A DNA stretch of 12,601 bases, taken from NCBI GenBank assembly GCA_028565635.1, contig JAOXYB010043782.1, positions 1 to 12,601 on the forward strand, given 5' to 3'. Below the pieces are notes generated by a model. The model saw only the letters and a program-made list of their open reading frames with translations, ran no database searches and was not told the DNA's origin. This document shows positions 7,599 through 12,601 of the stretch, piece by piece (position 1 is the first letter of the stretch; each line of letters starts with the position of its first letter). The position numbers were made by a program, and so were the translations under genes. This DNA comes from Phoronis ovalis (taxonomy: Eukaryota; Phoronida; Phoronidae).

Positions 7599-9368
7599 AA
7601 AAGGATCAAAACACATGTGTTAATATCAGTAAACCAATTAATGGGTGACTGGTTATTTATTTCTTGAAGAGTCAGGATACTGAAATTTGTTAATTTTTTG
7701 TCTACAGCAAACAGAAAATTCAAACAGGAATGTAAAAAAATATGCAAACGAACTTTTGTTGACTTTTCATACACCTGCACAAAATAAAAACTACAAAGTG
7801 TTTCTTAATCGCTTCAAAAAATCTAAAAAAATCAAATTACAAAAATATTCCTGGTTAATTTTACATAGTGGTATAATTTCCAAAGTAAATACGTCATATT
7901 GTTGTTTAACTTACATAAAAACTAATAAAAAACACATTTTTAAATTTCAATTACTATTTCGTGCTGGAGCTCAAAGACAATAATCCATTTACCTAATGAA
8001 TTTTGCCCATTAGAAGAAATGATTAATCTCACTTAATTTTAGTTTTCAAAATAGAGAGTATATAAGTAAGTTTTCCAGGCATGAAACTTTCATATTTATA
8101 CTAAACATTCATTGTAACATACAAACCAGTCTCCACTGGCACTCTAAATTTAGGGAATATAAAATTTCTAATTTCCATAATGTTTAACTTTAAAAATTAG
8201 ATTATTTTAACACTACTTAAGTTAATGTCAAAGTCTGAACTCTGACTAGAAATCATTTAAGTTTAAAAATATCTATATATGTTTTAGAATTGCAGCATTC
8301 ATTACTCTGACATAAAAAATTAAATATGACAAAAATTAATTTAAGAGCAAAATGACCTGAACTATAAGCATTCCGCACTGAATTATGACAGTGGCTTTAA
8401 ATTGGTTTGAAGTCATGCAAAGTCAGATATGAATTTCTTATACTTTCATAATTATACATGCTACCGACTACTGCTTAGTACAACCTAATTTACACTATAT
8501 GTCAAACTCTAAACCTGTACTACTATTCACGCATTTTAATTCGATAGATTAATTTTAATTATTTTGAAACACTAATTATTTACAGACCAATCCAGTCTAA
8601 ACCAATCAATTACGGTGGCAAGTATTGCTGGGCACAACTTATTCACACTTTATACATTAATTAAGTTATAAATTCGATAGTTGAATAAAAGAAGACTAAC
8701 AAAAGTATAATACTACTCATACTATACGGCAAAACTAGTATTTTTTTTTTTTGAGTTTGCCACTGACTTATACAGTTGCCATTTTGGGTTAAAATGTTAA
8801 TTTTTTAAAACCCAAATTCCAAAGAACTTATTTCAAAAAACCTTCAAGCTATATTAAGCTGAAATTGTGTACAATAGGTTCATATTTAGCTACAACACAA
8901 TGTCTCAGATTGTTTAAAATTCATATTTTGGTGAAAGCAAATTTCAAAAATTCTGAAACAAGTATGTAGAAATTATTTATACTAAGTTTCAAATAGAGGT
9001 TTTGAGTTGTATTCTTTTAAATGTTACATTTTTTTTTTTTTTCAAAAACTTTTTAACACAGTCAAATTAGCCTCAGGAGACCTGTTTACATTTAAAGTAA
9101 ATTGCACAACCTCATTTTACTTTCAAGCAAATTTTGTACCCTTTCAAAATATGTGTACTCTTATTTGTCTGTCGTTTCATTTACTGTAGGTTTCCGAGTT
9201 ATACTCTGGTAGAGTAAAATGCCTTTTTTTTTACTAAATTATTCTAAATACTTGTTTGTGACAGTTACAGATTTTTAAGATGTGATGCATAGCTTAGACT
9301 GTCAGGTAATCACTGTGGAATCACAACAAACGGAATTCCGTACCTAAAACACATAGTAGAACATTCAA
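7599..9368. other. AT-rich non-coding DNA with homopolymer T runs
   Basis: No convincing gene. Runs of 12 T (8741-8752) and 14 T (9029-9042) are visible. A frame of 98 codons (7687-7983) is lysine- and asparagine-rich, as expected by chance from this base composition. No GPCR relic or element terminus was seen. Confidence 0.5.
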
Positions 9369-9407
9369 TGTTACCGGTAAATGTTACCAGTAAATGTTAC
9401 TGGTGGT
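9369..9407. repeat. Three-unit 13-bp minisatellite of palindromic units
   Basis: The units are TGTTACCGGTAAA (9369-9381), TGTTACCAGTAAA (9382-9394) and TGTTACTGGTGGT (9395-9407). The first contains the perfect palindrome TTACCGGTAA. Units two and three together form a perfect inverted repeat, ACCAGTAA-ATG-TTACTGGT (9386-9404). The array is too short to call a functional element. Confidence 0.75.
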
Positions 9408-10407
9408 GTAGGCAAAAATATATATGTGTAGCATAAAGTACATGACATGTACAAACTGCAAATTGATGAGCAACCTTGTGAATAACAATCTGTTGATTGT
9501 ACCACAAACATACCACTCAAAATTTACTTCCTTTGCTGGTCAACCTGTTTTATACAAAGATATGCCCAATTTTATAGAAAATGGCCTTTCAGCCTATTCA
9601 GGTACTTGAAGGTAATTAGAGTGGGAGCTTATTTTTGTGCAGGCTTGGTAAGGCCCATATTTTATTTTTGATCAAACCTACCAGGATAATTATCTTCTTA
9701 ACAGCATATCTAAATAGACCACCAGGTTGTTTAGGCAGACAGTATATATTATTAAGTACTAGGTATTATGGTTGAGTGGGGAAGAGGTAGACAGTATATT
9801 CATGATCGACCCCTGATTGCTGCAACTTCTTTGTTGTGATTCATGACATAAAGATTTTATTTCATGTGACTTGGGATTAGTCAGTATGAGTGAAGTATGT
9901 GAAAGATGTTATTTATTACTTATGAGCTATATAAAATGCTGGGTTTTTTTCTTCTAATTTTGGACTTTATGTGACAAGGTAAGTTTATTACGTGACCCAT
10001 GAACTGTGATCACTATTCCCTATTCCCTCTCCATTGTCCAGCACAACAAAATTGCAAGAAAGAAGCATTTTGTATATGCTTCAGAGCATAATTTGAAATT
10101 CTACAGTAAAGTAACTATATGCCCAAAATTTAAATTAAAAGTATGAAGGGTGAGTATAAGCTGCCAAACCAAAGGCTCCACTTTAACAAGAAATTAATAT
10201 GCCCTAAAAATACTGTCCAGTCCAAGCCAATCATTTAATTTATAGCAAAAATGTCCTCAAAGGCTCAGCATGTACACAGAGGTTAACTGACACAATTAAA
10301 ATTTAATGATACTCAAAAAGATATTTTTTGCTACACCTCATTAATTCAGAGAATGTCAAAAAGTTGAGTTCACTATATCAGATAACACTTACTAGGACAA
10401 CTGTTTA
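9408..10407. other. AT-rich non-coding DNA, nothing recognised
   Basis: Contains only short open frames and minor direct repeats, for example AGGCAGACAGTATAT (9733) echoed as AGGTAGACAGTATAT (9785), and a doubled TATTCCC near 10017-10030. None suggests a gene or a named element. Confidence 0.5.
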
Positions 10408-10960
10408 GGGTTGCTGCTATAAGGCAGCAAGCCTATTAATTTTGTTTTTTCAATTTTCAGCAAGCTATATCTCCAAGACAATTACTAGTACCTGTACGCT
10501 AATGTGTTACAACCTGAAAGTGGACCATATTGACCTTGAAAAGAAAAGATTGCTTAGAGCTAAAAGGTTAAATTTCTGCTAAAACAAAATGATTGTATCA
10601 GGTTACATAAAAGTCCCTTTGATAACCTTTTAGGTAACTTGTGTGAAAAACAGGCAAATTATAACTCTGACATATTTTCAATTAATGATATATACCAGCA
10701 ATATCAATTCACCTTACAGGTTTGCAATTTGAGGATTACACTGTGACAAAGTTGACCTTGAGGGCAAAAGGTTAAACTCAAAATTATGTCTTACAAAAAA
10801 TTAGCTTTTCCAGTTTTAAGAGACTATCCAGTATTTAGTCATTTTTAAGTAAAAAAAACAACAGAATTCTTAAATGTTGATGTAATTCAATTAGAATACA
10901 TTTACAGATCATAGGTTCAATAGCAGATACCCTTGCCTTTGCAGAAAGCCTAGTACCTAG
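10408..10960 (+). repeat. Compact full-length hairpin-ended Helitron-like repeat (copy E3, unit C)
   Basis: The 5' end is AGGGTTGCTG with hairpin TTGCTG-CTATAAGG-CAGCAA (10411-10430). It continues with a T-rich tract and CAGCAAGCTATATCTCCAAG (10459-10478), and with two diverged internal blocks each carrying TTGACCTTGA (near 10537 and 10762), which on the minus strand reads TCAAGGTCA. The 3' end is GCCTTT-GCAG-AAAGCC (10935-10950, one mismatched pair), then TAGTAC and CTAG (10957-10960), followed by TTAT. The element is about 553 bp, has no coding capacity, and has T on both flanks. It is the clearest complete member of the family here and ends about 230 bp upstream of the GPCR gene 2 ATG, so it may contribute to that promoter region. 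Confidence 0.65.
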
Positions 10961-11193
10961 TTATCAATGGTGTTATTCAAACAAGAAGTAGAATAGTGGC
11001 TGGACTCAATCCAAGAACTTTCATTCAAAACAACAGCTGCAACTGAACTGGGACATAAAAAGTCCCATAATATCCAGAACTTGGAAACATTATGTAAATA
11101 GAACCAGCAGACACACTGTAAACAGCAGTAGACAGCAACAGCACAATAAACATCACCAGTTGTATAGAGACAACAGCAACACGGGCTATTAAT
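10961..11193 (+). promoter_or_regulatory. T-poor ACAGCA-rich leader upstream of GPCR gene 2
   Basis: Between a repeat end and the ATG lies a region that, from about 11030, is rich in ACA/CAG on the coding strand (ACAACAGC, ACAGCAGTAGACAGCAACAG, ACAACAGCAAC) and poor in T compared with the rest of the window. It probably includes the 5' untranslated region and promoter. In the receptor's frame it is open for 24 codons from a TAA at 11119-11121 to the ATG, without a methionine. No clear TATA box or initiator can be singled out. Confidence 0.35.
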
Positions 11194-12204
11194 ATGGAAG
11201 ATATCACCAACAGTACGGGGACAACAGCAGCTCCACTGACTATGAAATCACTGGCACAAGTGTCACAAGAAATGGCCAGAATCCTTTTGGGTATTAAAAT
11301 CATTATGATTGTTGCTATTTTAATAGGAAATAGTCTTGTGCTAGCAGTGTACTACAAGTTTCCGAAAATTCGAGCTCAGCCATACAATGTATTTATTATT
11401 GCCTTGGCCATCACAGATTTCGCAACAGGAGTGATCACAATACCTATGGACATTTACCGGAATGTTGTACCGAGCTTGTTTGACCCAGAAGATCCAGTTC
11501 CTTGGTATTTCAACAATAAAGAGTTGTGTTTGTTTGGTTTGTTCGCTTCAATACAACCTCTGATATGGTCAGCAACATCGCTTGTGTTGATTTCACTGGA
11601 TCGTTTAATAGCTACATTTTTTCCACTTCATTATTACAAGATTATTACTCTCAAGACAGCGATTTTTTTCACTGCCCTTGCATGGATAGTGGCATCTATT
11701 CCTCTGTATGCTGCAGTAGGACTTGCCGATCAAAATCATAATCCTACAACGCGATGCACAACTGGTAGACAATTTCCTCCTGCTCTCGAAAAAGCTATTT
11801 TTTATGTGTGGAGTGCAATTCCTATAACGATCTGCATTATAACATATCTGGCAATCACTATAAAATTTTGTTACCAAAACCATGATGTAAAAAGCCAGAA
11901 GAGATTCACCATTACAATGGCAATTATCATCATTGTTTTTGTTATCTGTTTGTTACCACTATTTGTTGCCAGTTTTCGCCCACCAGCACTAAATCGTGAT
12001 CAATTTATTAAGTTTATAAATGCTGCTATAATCTTGGTACATGCTAATAGCTTCATGAATGTGATTATTTACAACATCACAAACAGAACATTTAGGAAAT
12101 GTTTCTGTAACTTTGTGAGTGGAAAGAAGATAGAAGATTCTTCTAACGACAGCAAAAAGATGTCCAATAGTAAAACAGAACACACCGAAACCAGAAACTT
12201 TTAA
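11194..12204 (+). CDS. Orphan rhodopsin-like (class A) GPCR, intronless, paralogue 2
   Basis: A complete 336-residue seven-helix receptor, about 60% identical by eye to the receptor at 1354-2388 and on the same strand. The ATG has a good context (A at -3, G at +4), and an in-frame TAA lies 75 bases upstream. N-terminal sequon at N6. Helices approximately TM1 31-56, TM2 64-91, TM3 108-141, TM4 154-176, TM5 200-226, TM6 237-262, TM7 272-295. Landmarks: N46 (1.50), D75 (2.50), C112 (3.25) with ECL2 C188, D136-R137-L, W164 (4.50), P210 and Y218 in TM5, C252-L253-L-P255 in TM6 (Leu where Trp 6.48 is usual), and N289-V-I-I-Y293 in TM7. Ser at 3.32 argues against an amine receptor. The most conserved stretches between paralogues are TM2 to ECL1, the DRL/ICL2 region, ECL2 (PTTRCTTGRQF), the start of TM6 (KSQKRFTITMA) and TM7. 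The C-tails diverge apart from the last residues (ET..F). Ligand unknown. Confidence 0.95.
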   Translation: MEDITNSTGTTAAPLTMKSLAQVSQEMARILLGIKIIMIVAILIGNSLVLAVYYKFPKIRAQPYNVFIIALAITDFATGVITIPMDIYRNVVPSLFDPEDPVPWYFNNKELCLFGLFASIQPLIWSATSLVLISLDRLIATFFPLHYYKIITLKTAIFFTALAWIVASIPLYAAVGLADQNHNPTTRCTTGRQFPPALEKAIFYVWSAIPITICIITYLAITIKFCYQNHDVKSQKRFTITMAIIIIVFVICLLPLFVASFRPPALNRDQFIKFINAAIILVHANSFMNVIIYNITNRTFRKCFCNFVSGKKIEDSSNDSKKMSNSKTEHTETRNF

Positions 12205-12601
12205 GTTTAAAGAAGGGTGACACTTTCGATGCTATTAAATATTTTAAAATGCAAAAATTTATTATATAACTTCCGCTTATGATTATGATATATGGAAACT
12301 GGCAGCTTTTACAACTAATTATATTTATTACTATTTAAGTATTACATGATAATATACTATAATGTTTAAAATAATGACAATACTGCCTGCAACAAATGTA
12401 AAACAATTTTGATTTTGTAAGTTTTAACTATCGTGAAAATCATGAGTTCATGGCGTACAACACATGGTTTCAAGTTTAATTTGTTTATTTTAATTAAGTT
12501 TCAAAATTTGGTGGTTTCAATACCCACATTTAGATGTTCATGATCTTGGATTTGGTAAATTCAAGAATATTCAACACGAATGGATAGTATACGGCTTATA
12601 T
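12205..12601. other. 3' flank of GPCR gene 2
   Basis: AT-rich, non-coding and without repeats I recognise. ATTAAA at 12234-12239 is a possible poly(A) signal only 30 bases after the stop codon; no canonical AATAAA was found before the window ends. The true 3' end may be further downstream or use a variant signal. Confidence 0.4.

Noticed and set aside
7448-7780. A 110-codon minus-strand open frame
   Set aside because: It lies mostly across the 88-bp tandem repeat, has no recognisable domain and no splice or start support. The plus-strand frames at the same place are equally open, so it is more likely a repeat by-product.
2389-10400. A third, degraded receptor copy between the two GPCR genes
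   Set aside because: I looked for the conserved DRL/ICL2, TM6-start and TM7 nucleotide stretches on the plus strand and saw none outside the two genes.
11025-11303. A 92-codon minus-strand frame over the GPCR gene 2 leader and TM1
   Set aside because: It reads hydrophobic because it is antisense to a T-poor leader and a membrane helix. It is not an independent gene.

Overview
The window looks like animal nuclear DNA from an AT-rich genome, probably an invertebrate. It holds two complete, intronless rhodopsin-type (class A) GPCR genes, one short GC-richer exon-like segment resembling a Mind-bomb (MIB2-type) E3 ligase on the opposite strand, and about 9 kb of non-coding DNA with several repeat families. 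I see no bacterial-style operons, ribosome binding sites, tRNA or rRNA genes, CRISPR arrays or viral genes. The sequence does not let me name the species; intronless tandem class A GPCR expansions are known in several marine invertebrate lineages.

Layout. 1-82: right-hand end of a dispersed repeat. About 317-462, minus strand: candidate mib2-like exon, so GPCR gene 1 may lie inside or just upstream of a gene on the other strand. 995-1118: 62-bp tandem duplication upstream of GPCR gene 1. 1354-2388: GPCR gene 1. 2389-5302: AT-rich non-coding DNA with a palindrome cluster at 4263-4409. 5303-7020: composite repeat array of two plus-strand units and one inverted unit, dense in AGGTCA half-sites. 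7373-7598: two copies of an 88-bp repeat. 7599-10407: AT-rich non-coding DNA with a short palindromic minisatellite at 9369-9407. 10408-10960: a compact single copy of the same dispersed family. 11194-12204: GPCR gene 2.

The two receptors are paralogues, about 60% identical by eye, on the same strand and about 8.8 kb apart, as expected of a local tandem duplication. Both keep the sodium-pocket residues (D2.50, S3.39, N7.45, S7.46, N7.49), the TM3-ECL2 cysteine pair, R3.50 and Y5.58. Both have lost the usual tryptophan at 6.48, the proline of NPxxY and the aminergic D3.32. I treat them as orphan receptors of a lineage-specific family.

The most unusual non-coding signal is a repeat family bounded by hairpins. 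Three 5' ends carry a hairpin whose stem changes in a compensatory way between copies. Three 3' ends carry a small GCCTTT/AAAGGC hairpin just before CTAG-TT. This fits a non-autonomous Helitron- or Helentron-like element; no transposase is present in the window. The copies in 5303-7020 hold about 20 AGGTCA/TGACCT nuclear-receptor half-sites, including a perfect DR1 and a perfect everted repeat.
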